DNA from: a virus
Length of the DNA: 37,722 nt
Virus record (IMG/VR): IMGVR_UViG_3300044970_001318
Location: 1-37,722 of that record
Reading direction: 5' to 3' (one strand)
The notes under the pieces are model-generated. The model saw only the letters and a list, made by a program, of their open reading frames with translations. It was not told where the DNA came from and did not search any database. Of this stretch, positions 1-6,837 are shown piece after piece; position 1 is the stretch's first letter; each line of letters begins with the position of its first letter. The translations under genes were made by a program, and so were the position numbers.

Positions 1-120
1 ATGATGCAGAAACTGTTCAATATTCCCGCTAACTTTGTCATGATGAGAGGTTTTACAATGTATGACAAGGATGGCACTGCATACAAGCCATCACTAGGCC
101 AATTGCCAGCATCGTCATGA
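1..120 (+). CDS. C-terminal part of an unknown protein (cut by window edge or 39 aa)
   Basis: The frame is open from base 1 and encodes 39 residues ending in LPASS before TGA. Two ATG codons sit at the very edge, so either this is a complete small protein or, more likely, the tail of a longer gene that begins outside the window. Its stop overlaps the ATG of the next gene (ATGA, 117-120), which suggests translational coupling. I do not recognise the family. Confidence 0.4.
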   Translation: MMQKLFNIPANFVMMRGFTMYDKDGTAYKPSLGQLPASS

Positions 121-347
121 CAACACCAAACTTTGGAGATGTTGTAGATACAAACTTTATTTACTCACAAGGACAAGATGATGTTCGCAAGTACGGTTTT
201 AGTGAGTTCCAGGTAAGTGGTCGGCCTACCATCTATCATGCCGGTGACGTCGTACACTTACCTTTTGCATCTGGTGAACTCTCAACAATTGAAGCTGTGG
301 GACTTGCCTGGTCTGGTTACGTGAATGGTATCCCGCCAGAAGAATAG
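117..347 (+). CDS. Hypothetical protein, 76 aa
   Basis: The ORF starts at an ATG overlapping the stop of the upstream frame by four bases (ATGA). The product is soluble and acidic, with no membrane segment and no motif I recognise. It ends 10 bases before a hairpin that works as a terminator on the other strand, so this gene and the HTH gene at 398-616 converge. It could be a small virion or tail accessory protein, but nothing in the sequence shows that. Confidence 0.6.
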   Translation: MTTPNFGDVVDTNFIYSQGQDDVRKYGFSEFQVSGRPTIYHAGDVVHLPFASGELSTIEAVGLAWSGYVNGIPPEE

Positions 348-357
348 ATAAAACAAA

Positions 358-377
358 AGCCCCGCGTTGACGGGGCT
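358..377 (-). terminator. Rho-independent terminator for the HTH gene
   Basis: A perfect 7-bp stem (AGCCCCG and CGGGGCT) closes a 6-nt loop. Read on the minus strand it is followed by TTTTGTTTTAT, the usual U-rich tail. No T-run follows on the plus strand. It lies 20 bases after the stop of the minus-strand HTH gene, so it most likely ends that transcript. Confidence 0.8.
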
Positions 378-397
378 CATGCACTCAAGTGTGTTTA

Positions 398-616
398 TCA
401 CACAGCCATGAGTTGTTTCTCAATTTTATCAAGGCGCTTGCGGACAGCAGCAACGTTCCAACGATAACTATCCCTGGAACGAGTCTCAGGAAAAGCAGCA
501 TAGTGGGGACCAAGCTTCAGAGTGCCGTCGTCGCGGTACTGGAAGAGGGTCTTGCGGTCAATGCCGAGGAGTTCTTCCACACGTTGCGCGGAGACCCATC
601 CAGGGTGCTTAGCCAT
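398..616 (-). CDS. Small helix-turn-helix (excisionase/MerR-like) DNA-binding protein, 72 aa
   Basis: Residues 7-30 (WVSAQRVEELLGIDRKTLFQ) fit the helix-turn-helix of the excisionase/MerR-like superfamily. They are followed by a short wing region with YRDDGTLKLGPHY and a basic C-terminal helix (VRKRLDKIEKQL). Proteins of this size usually bind direct repeats as regulators or as recombination directionality factors. The gene stands alone on the minus strand, with a terminator right after it and two direct repeats just upstream (651-669) that are candidate binding sites. No integrase is in the window, so a regulator role is as likely as excision. The ATG start follows a Shine-Dalgarno-poor leader. 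Confidence 0.75.
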   Translation of the reverse strand: MAKHPGWVSAQRVEELLGIDRKTLFQYRDDGTLKLGPHYAAFPETRSRDSYRWNVAAVRKRLDKIEKQLMAV

Positions 617-650
617 GGCTTGAGAAGCTGTCTACGTCACAAGCTTATCA

Positions 651-669
651 GCCGTCAAGAGGCCGTCAA
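651..669. promoter_or_regulatory. Two GCCGTCAA direct repeats, 11-bp period, upstream of the HTH gene
   Basis: GCCGTCAA occurs at 651-658 and again at 662-669, separated by GAG, so the repeats face the same side of the helix one turn apart. They lie 35-53 bases upstream of the HTH start, just above a weak -10-like TAAGCT (minus strand, 642-647). That position suits autoregulation. The link to the HTH protein is inference. Confidence 0.45.
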
Positions 670-724
670 CAGCTTTAATAAAGTTTTTATCTCTTTATTT
701 TCCCTTCGAAAAGTGAGGTGAAAT

Positions 725-730
725 TAAAAT
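725..730 (+). promoter_or_regulatory. -10 element TAAAAT for the HNH gene at 752
   Basis: TAAAAT ends exactly 21 nt before the ATG at 752, the spacing seen at many other starts in this window. Confidence 0.5.
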
Positions 731-751
731 AGGTTAACAGCACACAAGAGT

Positions 752-1114
752 ATGTTCAATTGCGAACAGGAACCCCTCGCCCTGCTCATTGAATTAACTC
801 CGAAACTAGCAAAAAAACGTTACCGCCAATCCATATACGACGCCTGGAATTCAAAATGTGCTTATTGTGAAGAAGTTGCTACTTCCCTGGACCATATTGT
901 CCCAAGGTTTAAATCAGGGTCTAGTAACAGAAATAATCTTGTACCCGCATGTCGCAGGTGTAACACTTCCAAGGCCAGTACCAAGGTGAATGAGTGGTTT
1001 GAAAAACAAGAATTTTTTACACAAGCTAAGATGGATAGAATCAACTCCTGGATCAAGCAAGAACCTATTGACGTTTTTGTTTATCAGGTAGATACATTAT
1101 CGGTGGCTGTTTGA
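752..1114 (+). CDS. HNH endonuclease, 120 aa
   Basis: The core is a standard HNH fold with one zinc ribbon: CAYC near residue 36, LDHIVPR with the catalytic His near residue 48, N..NLVPACRRCN, and the second Cys pair in that last motif. This is a McrA-like HNH of the size typical of free-standing phage homing nucleases. It cuts DNA and is often only a selfish passenger. It carries its own -10-like element and ends one base before the start of the 914-residue gene, so it may co-transcribe with it. Confidence 0.9.
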   Translation: MFNCEQEPLALLIELTPKLAKKRYRQSIYDAWNSKCAYCEEVATSLDHIVPRFKSGSSNRNNLVPACRRCNTSKASTKVNEWFEKQEFFTQAKMDRINSWIKQEPIDVFVYQVDTLSVAV

Positions 1115-1115
1115 C

Positions 1116-3860
1116 ATGGGACTTTCATATGACCCCGTAGCTAAAAAGTGGAATATAGGCTATGAAAAAATCGACAATAAAACAGATTATCCTACTAACT
1201 TGCAAACTGATGCACCTACAAATTTACCAACTGATTTGTCAACCAAAGTAACCAGACAGGTTTACGTTACTAAGTCCAGGAATGTTCCTGCACAGGAAAC
1301 GTATTCTCAATATGATTCTTGTGCAAGCAAGGACTACAAAGGGGTTTGTCAGCCAGGCTTTGTTCAAAAAACAAGGACGGTAACTAAAACTGAATATTAC
1401 GGTGAATGGGAAAATCAGTATGACGCAGCAACGTCTCAGCAAAATCAAACTACAAATGAAAACAACGCAAAAACAAATGCTCAAAACGCAAAAGCAAATG
1501 AAATAAACGCAGCCACAAATCAATTGAACATTAAATTAAACAAAGAAAATACGGATACAAATTTAAAGAACACAAAGTTAAATCAAGCCTATGACAAAAC
1601 AGTCAGTGCCGCTTCTGGTACCAGGGGAGGTGATTACGTTCAAATGCGTGATCAAATTCGAAAATTAGATGTAGACGCAACAACAAAAAGTGCACTAGAA
1701 AATTACTACAAAGCTTTCTACCAAACTGAAAAATTACAAAGATGGGACTCGGCACTTGGAGCCAAACCTCAATACGGAGACTTTGATCCTAAATATTACA
1801 AACAACAAAATCCAGTAGTTGAGGCTGCGTGGAAAGCTGCTGTAGCTAATGACGATATTGATATCACTCAGCGATATGGTGAGAACGCCTATTATCTGCA
1901 GCACTACACATCTCAAGGTAAACCATCTGGTTTAAGGGGCAACGCTCCAGAGCAAACAGCTGCCGCCCAGGTCTATGCAGAAAAAAAACCTACAGATGCA
2001 GACTTGCAACAGGTTAGGAATCTTCAATTGGGTGTGGACACCAATACACAAACCCAACGTTTACTGAATATTCCTGAGATTGCTGCTGAGTGGGAAAAGG
2101 CTAAGAATGGGGATCCTTACTGGGCAAAACAAGCAAAGGAAAAGTATTTGAACCCGGATAAGCCGGATGAATTTGCGGCGTTATTTAGATTGTCTGAGCG
2201 TCCAGAAGATCAAAAGGTGCGTTTACAGTACAACGCAAATACTGGCTATGGCATAACAGAGCTAGAGGATGCAGTTAATGAAGCTGTTGGCGAAAAAGCA
2301 ACAGTTGATGTCAAGCGGTTTGGAGCTTTGACGCAAGACGCATTGAAGACCACCATCGCCGAAATGAAAAAAGCAAAAGGCAAGGAACAAGCCTTGAGTC
2401 TTTTGGGTGGTTTTGGTGGTTTCAGTGAGGTCATGGACATCAACAAGGAGCTGACAAACAGCATCATGGGCGACTCTGGAGTTGGTGGCATGCTTTCCTT
2501 TATGTCAGGAGGCAAAGCCGAGGAGTCCTTGGAGAAAAGCCTGCAAAATATCACAGGCGTAAAGAACAATGTTACGTATAACTGGCAACAATGGTTTGAT
2601 AATACTCTTAAGAAAAAGTACGAACAAGACCTGGAATTAGGCTATACAGCGGGAGAAGCAAAAGAAGACGTAAAGATACAAGCTGACTTTGCACGCAACT
2701 TCATTGATAAATATTTGACTCCAAGATTTAACACTTCGCGTTCAATGGATGAATTTGTTGAATACTTGGATGTGCGTCAAGAAGAACAAAACCCGTTCCA
2801 GACGCAAGACATGCTAAACGCAACAAATCAAGTTGCAAACTTAAGAGCGCAGATGTACCTGGACCAGCTAAAGGCATCTTCTGATCGTTATTTCAACTCA
2901 GACTTTTACTTCAATCCAACAGGAGACAAGGCAAGGACTTCTAACTACGCAGAACAAGCGTCAACCGTAGCCTCTGACTGGGAAGCAGCTAAGAAAGGTG
3001 ATGCGTACTGGGCGCAGCAGGCCTATCGTTTTGGTGTGGACCTTAACGACAAGGACGCCTTTGCACGTATGCATTTCCAGGTCAAGGGTCAGGGACGTGG
3101 TTACGATGGGGCAGAGGACATTCTCAACGCTGGCAAGGTGCAAGATGAGATCTACTCAAATATTCTTCCCGCACTTAAGGATGAAGCCTTAAAGCAAGGT
3201 ACTGTCTTTGGTCAGTTTGTAACACCAGAAGAGTTTACCGATGAGTTACTAAAGGGTCTGGATCCAGCAGATAAAGATTCCTGGAACGAAGTTCTTCAGC
3301 GGTACGGTATTACAGATTTCAAGGGAACTGTTGAAGAGCTTAAAGAATATGTAATGGAAACATTGCGCACTGGATCAGCACAAAAGATTAGGGAAGAATT
3401 GAAGTACTTAAATGAAAAACGCAAGAAGCCAACACAACAGGTTCTTGGTTTAACTTATATTGAACGTCCAGAAGACTATAAAGACCAACAGGCAAAGCCA
3501 TCGACTGAGTTATATAAAACATTTCAGTCTGCTGGATACCAAGGAACTGAGGACGAGTTTTACGAAAAGTTTTTCCCTGATCTAGACCGCTCAGAGCAAA
3601 CCTTACTAACAAAAGCAGGCTCTGACTCGGCACTTAAGGTACAAGGATTAGACATGAGTGACCCATTCGCCTCCCTTGGTACTATTGAAAGTTTCTTTGG
3701 TGAAGAAACACCATCTAAAAAAGAAACCAAAACAACTAAAGATGCTGATATGGATAGTTATTTTAAACTGGGATTAGATGACGACGAAGATGAAGACTAC
3801 AAGTCCAAAACCGGTAGTCAGATTCTTGGTGAGTTCACGTCCATGTTCAAGGGTCTCTGA
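1116..3860 (+). CDS. Large protein (914 aa) with an Asn-core coiled coil, probable virion component
   Basis: Not recognised as a named family. Residues 1-100 are Thr/Asn-rich. Residues 110-156 form strict heptads with Asn at every a and d position (spacing 3-4 for 14 positions), which predicts a polar-core coiled coil, probably a trimer. The rest is helical and charged, with two copies of a short module centred on GDPYWAKQA (about residue 331) and GDAYWAQQA (about residue 628). The end is acidic (DDDEDEDYKSK) and then FTSMFKGL. Its length, lack of enzyme motifs and overlap (TGATG) with a small basic protein suggest an internal or tail virion protein. This is inference from context. Confidence 0.75.
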   Translation: MGLSYDPVAKKWNIGYEKIDNKTDYPTNLQTDAPTNLPTDLSTKVTRQVYVTKSRNVPAQETYSQYDSCASKDYKGVCQPGFVQKTRTVTKTEYYGEWENQYDAATSQQNQTTNENNAKTNAQNAKANEINAATNQLNIKLNKENTDTNLKNTKLNQAYDKTVSAASGTRGGDYVQMRDQIRKLDVDATTKSALENYYKAFYQTEKLQRWDSALGAKPQYGDFDPKYYKQQNPVVEAAWKAAVANDDIDITQRYGENAYYLQHYTSQGKPSGLRGNAPEQTAAAQVYAEKKPTDADLQQVRNLQLGVDTNTQTQRLLNIPEIAAEWEKAKNGDPYWAKQAKEKYLNPDKPDEFAALFRLSERPEDQKVRLQYNANTGYGITELEDAVNEAVGEKATVDVKRFGALTQDALKTTIAEMKKAKGKEQALSLLGGFGGFSEVMDINKELTNSIMGDSGVGGMLSFMSGGKAEESLEKSLQNITGVKNNVTYNWQQWFDNTLKKKYEQDLELGYTAGEAKEDVKIQADFARNFIDKYLTPRFNTSRSMDEFVEYLDVRQEEQNPFQTQDMLNATNQVANLRAQMYLDQLKASSDRYFNSDFYFNPTGDKARTSNYAEQASTVASDWEAAKKGDAYWAQQAYRFGVDLNDKDAFARMHFQVKGQGRGYDGAEDILNAGKVQDEIYSNILPALKDEALKQGTVFGQFVTPEEFTDELLKGLDPADKDSWNEVLQRYGITDFKGTVEELKEYVMETLRTGSAQKIREELKYLNEKRKKPTQQVLGLTYIERPEDYKDQQAKPSTELYKTFQSAGYQGTEDEFYEKFFPDLDRSEQTLLTKAGSDSALKVQGLDMSDPFASLGTIESFFGEETPSKKETKTTKDADMDSYFKLGLDDDEDEDYKSKTGSQILGEFTSMFKGL

Positions 3861-4228
3861 TGTCAGACAAGCGTAAAAAGGCAGCCTCTGCCGCTAAGTT
3901 ACATAAAGATTCAATGGCATGCAACAAACCCCGACGGACTCCTGGACACCCGACCAAGAGTCATGTAGTAAAAGCATGTGAAGGGGGCGAAGAAAAAATC
4001 GTGCGCTTTGGCCAACAAGGAGTAGAGGGAGCTGGTAAAAACCCCAAGACAGCAAAAGACAAAGCCCGTAAGAAATCTTATTACGCTAGACATAATGCCC
4101 AGGATCCAAACCCAGACAAAATGTCAGCCAGGTACTGGAGCCACCGTGTGAAGTGGATGATCCTAAGTGGTATGATAATTCCAGAGTTACTTCACGCATG
4201 TCTTCACGTTGGAACTACGTTGACGTAA
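3860..4228 (+). CDS. Small basic phage protein, C-terminus probably frameshifted
   Basis: The start overlaps the previous stop (TGATG). The product is Lys-rich with KSHVVKACEGGEEKIVRFGQ, a tract of positively charged helices, and ARHNAQDPNPDKMSARYWSH followed by RVKW. I know this pattern from small conserved proteins of marine phages whose function is unknown. Family members I recall end soon after the VKW motif. Here the frame runs on for 23 hydrophobic residues that look unlike the rest, while the other frame from base 4153 reads DDPKWYDNSR, which looks like the natural continuation. A single-base loss near 4154 would explain this. An HNH gene starts inside the tail. Confidence 0.75.
   Translation: MSDKRKKAASAAKLHKDSMACNKPRRTPGHPTKSHVVKACEGGEEKIVRFGQQGVEGAGKNPKTAKDKARKKSYYARHNAQDPNPDKMSARYWSHRVKWMILSGMIIPELLHACLHVGTTLT
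4171..4176 (+). promoter_or_regulatory. -10 element TATGAT for the HNH gene at 4198
   Basis: TATGAT ends exactly 21 nt before the ATG at 4198. It lies inside the end of the upstream gene, as expected for a mobile gene that brings its own promoter, and it decides the start of the HNH gene. Confidence 0.5.
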
Positions 4229-4620
4229 AGTGCACAAGCTGTCAAGCGGAGGGTTGTATTCGCATTGACCAATACAACCGCAAAGAAAAACAATGGACTT
4301 GTCGCTCTTGTGCTTTTTCCGGGCGAAAACTTGATATTAAAAACCCTTCTGCCAGACATGATCATAAAAAAACCGGTGCCTGGAAAAGTTATTGGAGAGC
4401 CAAAAAACGAGTTAGCGAAAATCACCATGGCGTATATGCGGACGTGCTTTTTAACTTTGAAAGTTTTGATCAATTTTGGAAAGAGTTAGGGGAAAGGCCT
4501 GAAGGCAAAAGCCTAGATCGGATAGATCCATGGGGCCATTACGAGCCTGGAAATGTGCGTTGGGCAACTCATGTAGAGCAATGCAACAACAAGAGGAGAC
4601 ACAAGCCCAAAAACTTGTAA
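4198..4620 (+). CDS. HNH-type homing endonuclease, 140 aa
   Basis: The N-terminal third is a zinc ribbon (CTSC then CRSC). The C-terminal third has SLDRIDPWGHYEPGNVRWAT followed by QCNNKRR, the signature of phage HNH homing nucleases that share a GxRPxGxSLDRID...GNCRWAT core. The same core is found at 29215-29679. The frame is open upstream to 4153, but the first 15 residues there look like the lost tail of the preceding gene, and the ATG at 4198 lies 21 nt after TATGAT, so I chose 4198. It sits between two small basic phage genes and has probably invaded there. Confidence 0.85.
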   Translation: MSSRWNYVDVKCTSCQAEGCIRIDQYNRKEKQWTCRSCAFSGRKLDIKNPSARHDHKKTGAWKSYWRAKKRVSENHHGVYADVLFNFESFDQFWKELGERPEGKSLDRIDPWGHYEPGNVRWATHVEQCNNKRRHKPKNL

Positions 4621-4646
4621 AATGGTAGTGCCTCACTCAACTGCAA

Positions 4647-4772
4647 GTGGCAAAACCCAAGTCCAGCTTAGCTCTCAAGCCTGAGTCCAAACCTAAGAAA
4701 ACTCGCCAAGGCCAGGGGCAGAACTCACTGCCTAGTCACGGACGCAAAAAGATGCGCGGGCAAGGTAAGTAA
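4647..4772 (+). CDS. Very small basic protein, 41 aa, GTG start
   Basis: A GTG-started frame encodes a Lys/Gln-rich peptide (AKPKSSLALKPESKPKKTRQ, then GQNSLPSHGRKKMRGQGK). It has no hydrophobic segment. Small peptides ending in a GRK...RGQGK motif occur beside basic structural genes of cyanophages, as far as I recall. It is likely a nucleic-acid-binding or virion peptide. The start codon is not certain: an in-frame CTG lies two codons upstream, and a TAG stop rules out any start beyond that. Confidence 0.6.
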   Translation: MAKPKSSLALKPESKPKKTRQGQGQNSLPSHGRKKMRGQGK

Positions 4773-4778
4773 ATTGTG

Positions 4779-4784
4779 TATGAT
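4779..4784 (+). promoter_or_regulatory. -10 element TATGAT for the lysozyme gene
   Basis: TATGAT ends 23 nt before the lysozyme ATG at 4808. The transcript would begin just before or within the hairpin at 4786-4807. Confidence 0.45.
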
Positions 4785-4785
4785 T

Positions 4786-4807
4786 GGGAGTAACTATAGT
4801 TGCTCCC
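4786..4807 (+). promoter_or_regulatory. Leader hairpin abutting the lysozyme start codon
   Basis: GGGAGTAAC and GTTGCTCCC pair over 9 bp (one G-T wobble) around a TATA loop, and the right arm ends on the base before the ATG. In RNA this would bury the ribosome-binding region. The loop and right arm also contain CTATAGT, a second -10-like hexamer. Confidence 0.5.
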
Positions 4808-5446
4808 ATGTCAGATCTTTCTCGTGCGATTAACTTAATTCGCAAATACGAGGGCTTTAACGAAAAAGCCTACCCAGATCCGATTACGGGCGCAGAACCT
4901 TACACAATTGGATACGGAACTCAATTCTACCCAGATGGATCTGCCGTTAGACGTGGGCAGTTCTGTACCATGGAAAAAGCACTGGAATATCTATTCAATG
5001 AAGTCAGTATTATTGAAACGCAGTTAGATAAATTAAACCTTGGCCTTGACAGCGTGATGCGTCAGGCATTGATTTCGTTCATTCATTCGATTGGCTGGGA
5101 GCCTTTCCTTTACAGTCACGTAATTGACTGTGTTGAAAACGAAGACTTCTGTACAGCAACAGAAGAAATGGGCCAGTGGATTTTTGATGCCGACCATCAC
5201 GTTGTTGGTAACCTACTGGAACGACGCAGAGAGGAAATCAATTTGTTCCTGGAAGACTTGGATGAAAGCCCTTTGCCCTCCAGTGAAATCCTCCTTGGTG
5301 CCTTCAGGAATTATTCAGCTTCTCAGCATGAGATCAACGCGATTCAGAAGCTGGAAGAACGGATCAGTCCTTACATCCTTTCTGAATTTGCCAATGAGTT
5401 TTGCAGTGGCAACAACCAATGGCTAGACAATCCTGCAAAGGACTAA
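4808..5446 (+). CDS. Phage lysozyme (GH24, T4-lysozyme family), endolysin
   Basis: It cleaves the glycan strands of peptidoglycan, for lysis or entry. The catalytic triad of T4 lysozyme is visible: Glu15 in RKYEGF, Asp24 in YPDP and Thr33 in YTIGYGT, in the right order and spacing apart from a short insertion. At 212 residues it is longer than T4 lysozyme (164), with an extra acidic C-terminal region of unknown role. No signal peptide or membrane segment is seen. I chose ATG 4808 over the in-frame TTG at 4784 because the upstream bases form the hairpin leader. A second, different lysin is at 14816, so this one may be virion-associated. Confidence 0.88.
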   Translation: MSDLSRAINLIRKYEGFNEKAYPDPITGAEPYTIGYGTQFYPDGSAVRRGQFCTMEKALEYLFNEVSIIETQLDKLNLGLDSVMRQALISFIHSIGWEPFLYSHVIDCVENEDFCTATEEMGQWIFDADHHVVGNLLERRREEINLFLEDLDESPLPSSEILLGAFRNYSASQHEINAIQKLEERISPYILSEFANEFCSGNNQWLDNPAKD

Positions 5447-5478
5447 GATTCGGTCTTTAGCAGCTAGGCTTAGAATAA

Positions 5479-5793
5479 ATGAAAGAAAGCATGAACAGCC
5501 GAATGGAGCGTTCAGTTGAACCACGGGAATTTGAACTTCCCTTAGAGCTTCAGTTCTCCATGCGCAAAGCTGAGCTTGCGGCCCAAGAGATGACCTGGGA
5601 CGACCTGTATGCAGCTCTCCTGAACCTCTACCATCAACGCCTAATGGAGTGGTATGCAGTCAAAGAGATCATGGCGGCTGAAAATATTGAGATTGACTTC
5701 GACATTCCCACTGACCTGGAGCTAGCAGAACTCGCCGCCGCATGTATATACGACGACGAGGACGAGGATGAAGACAATCTTCAGCCTTTCTGA
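5479..5793 (+). CDS. NblA-like (phycobilisome degradation) protein, 104 aa
   Basis: Residues 18-60 (ELPLELQFSMRKAELAAQEM, then a helix with LLNLYHQRLMEWYAVKEIM) match the NblA pattern of cyanobacteria: ELxxEQEFxxR, a helix, MSxExxxxxLxxLYxQxM, and a second helix. NblA bridges phycobilisomes to the ClpC protease and triggers their degradation. Phage NblA homologues are known from freshwater cyanophages such as Ma-LMM01. This protein is longer than NblA (about 60 residues) because of an acidic tail (DDEDEDED). ATG 5479 is only 2 nt after a TAGAAT box, so the starts at 5491 or 5503 are also possible. The assignment rests on motif likeness only. Confidence 0.55.
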   Translation: MKESMNSRMERSVEPREFELPLELQFSMRKAELAAQEMTWDDLYAALLNLYHQRLMEWYAVKEIMAAENIEIDFDIPTDLELAELAAACIYDDEDEDEDNLQPF

Positions 5794-6275
5794 ATTTCGT
5801 CAAGTTGAATAAGGCGGTCCAGATAAAACTGAGCTTTCTTCAGTGATTCTGTACCGCCTTTTGTGCGCTCACGCCAAAGATACTTGACGATGTTTCCTTT
5901 TAAAAAACCACGGAATTCTTCCAGAGTTTGCTGTGCTTCAATGGCATCAATACATTCAATTTTGCCCTCGTTGTAGTGATCGGGGTGATTGACTACTTCC
6001 CTTTGGATCACAGGAGGCTCTTCTTTGGTGGCCCAGGGAACTGGGCAAACACCATCCTTGCACTCAGTCGACTCGCTGATTATCGGCGCAAACCACGGCG
6101 CTTCAGAGATTCTTCCATCATCTCCTCGTTGGGTTCCCCCAGGGCCAGCACTAACGCCTTGGGTTTCGGTGATGCTCCCATCTCCAGACCCTGCTCCATT
6201 GTTGGAATATATCCCGTTGCTCCAGGCCGTCCCCCCTCGAGTGCCAAGTTTGTCCGTTCCCTTCCGTCCTGACAT
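5781..6275 (-). CDS. DUF3310 protein, 164 aa
   Basis: The last 70 residues (NHPDHYNEGKIECIDAIEAQ, then FLKGNIVKYLWRERTKGGTE and AQFYLDRLI) are a clear DUF3310 domain, widespread in phages and often placed near nucleotide metabolism genes, with unproven function. The first 90 residues are Gly/Ser-rich and low in complexity, with CKDGVCPVPW before the domain. The ATG at 6275 gives a 196-nt overlap with the gene 6080-6421 in another frame. The 3' end overlaps the NblA-like gene tail to tail by 13 bases. Confidence 0.85.
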   Translation of the reverse strand: MSGRKGTDKLGTRGGTAWSNGIYSNNGAGSGDGSITETQGVSAGPGGTQRGDDGRISEAPWFAPIISESTECKDGVCPVPWATKEEPPVIQREVVNHPDHYNEGKIECIDAIEAQQTLEEFRGFLKGNIVKYLWRERTKGGTESLKKAQFYLDRLIQLDEIQKG

Positions 6276-6421
6276 AGGGTTAACCCTCTGTTGTACATAT
6301 CCATTAAGGGTACATCATTTTCTTCGTTGGCGAGAGGTGCGCCAAAATCATCTTCATCAAGACAACGACACTGCAGTTCGTCTTGAACAAAGCTATCTAA
6401 AAAACCAGCGGCTCCATGCAT
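6080..6421 (-). CDS. Hypothetical protein, 113 aa, overlapping DUF3310 gene
   Basis: The first 49 codons lie in DNA not used by any other gene and encode an acidic segment (DEDDFGAPLANEENDVPLMD). The rest overlaps the low-complexity N-terminus of the DUF3310 gene in a different frame of the same strand. The amino-acid make-up is normal throughout (LALEGGRPGATGYIPTMEQG), so I believe it is real. The family is not recognised. If it is real, the DUF3310 N-terminal extension is either overprinted or not translated. Confidence 0.55.
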   Translation of the reverse strand: MHGAAGFLDSFVQDELQCRCLDEDDFGAPLANEENDVPLMDMYNRGLTLCQDGRERTNLALEGGRPGATGYIPTMEQGLEMGASPKPKALVLALGEPNEEMMEESLKRRGLRR

Positions 6422-6462
6422 GGTAGTATCTGGGCTTGATTTATTCCTACTACAATCATACT

Positions 6463-6837
6463 ATGGCAGATTTATTTAACTCTAATTACGATCCTCGCCA
6501 GCTATCAGGAACTTCTGGGGCTGAGGTATCAGACTTGCGTCCTGAGCAAGCCTATGACACTGACCTCAGACGTGTAGACGAAAGTGAAAGGGGTTCAGCA
6601 GAATCCTTGAACGACAATCAAAATCGTGTCGCGAAGTACATGCGTGCTGCCAAAAGCGCAGGCAAGTTTCGGCAAAGTGCTGGTATTGATGAGCCGAGCA
6701 TCCGAGGTAAAACGCCACGGTCAGAAGCGTCTATCAACGGGACAGTCCTGCCGAGCCTGGGAGATTCAGGTGGGCGCTCCGGAAGTACCGGATACGCCCG
6801 TAAGCCTCAGCCACAGTTCGGCAAACCGTTTGTTTAG
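6463..6837 (+). CDS. Hypothetical protein, 124 aa
   Basis: The frame is open from 6436, but the ATG at 6463 (MADLFNSNYDPRQLSG) begins the conserved-looking part. It is preceded 6 nt upstream by TACAAT, unlike the usual 21-nt spacing. The product is hydrophilic, disordered and Gly/Ser/Arg-rich at the C-terminus, with no membrane segment. It is flanked by minus-strand genes on both sides and overlaps the dCTP deaminase stop by 4 bases. It could be a virion accessory protein; no function is shown. Confidence 0.65.
   Translation: MADLFNSNYDPRQLSGTSGAEVSDLRPEQAYDTDLRRVDESERGSAESLNDNQNRVAKYMRAAKSAGKFRQSAGIDEPSIRGKTPRSEASINGTVLPSLGDSGGRSGSTGYARKPQPQFGKPFV

Noticed and set aside
389-721. Plus-strand frame of 110 residues opposite the HTH gene
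   Set aside because: It runs opposite the well-formed HTH gene, has no conserved motif, and the terminator at 358 points to minus-strand use.
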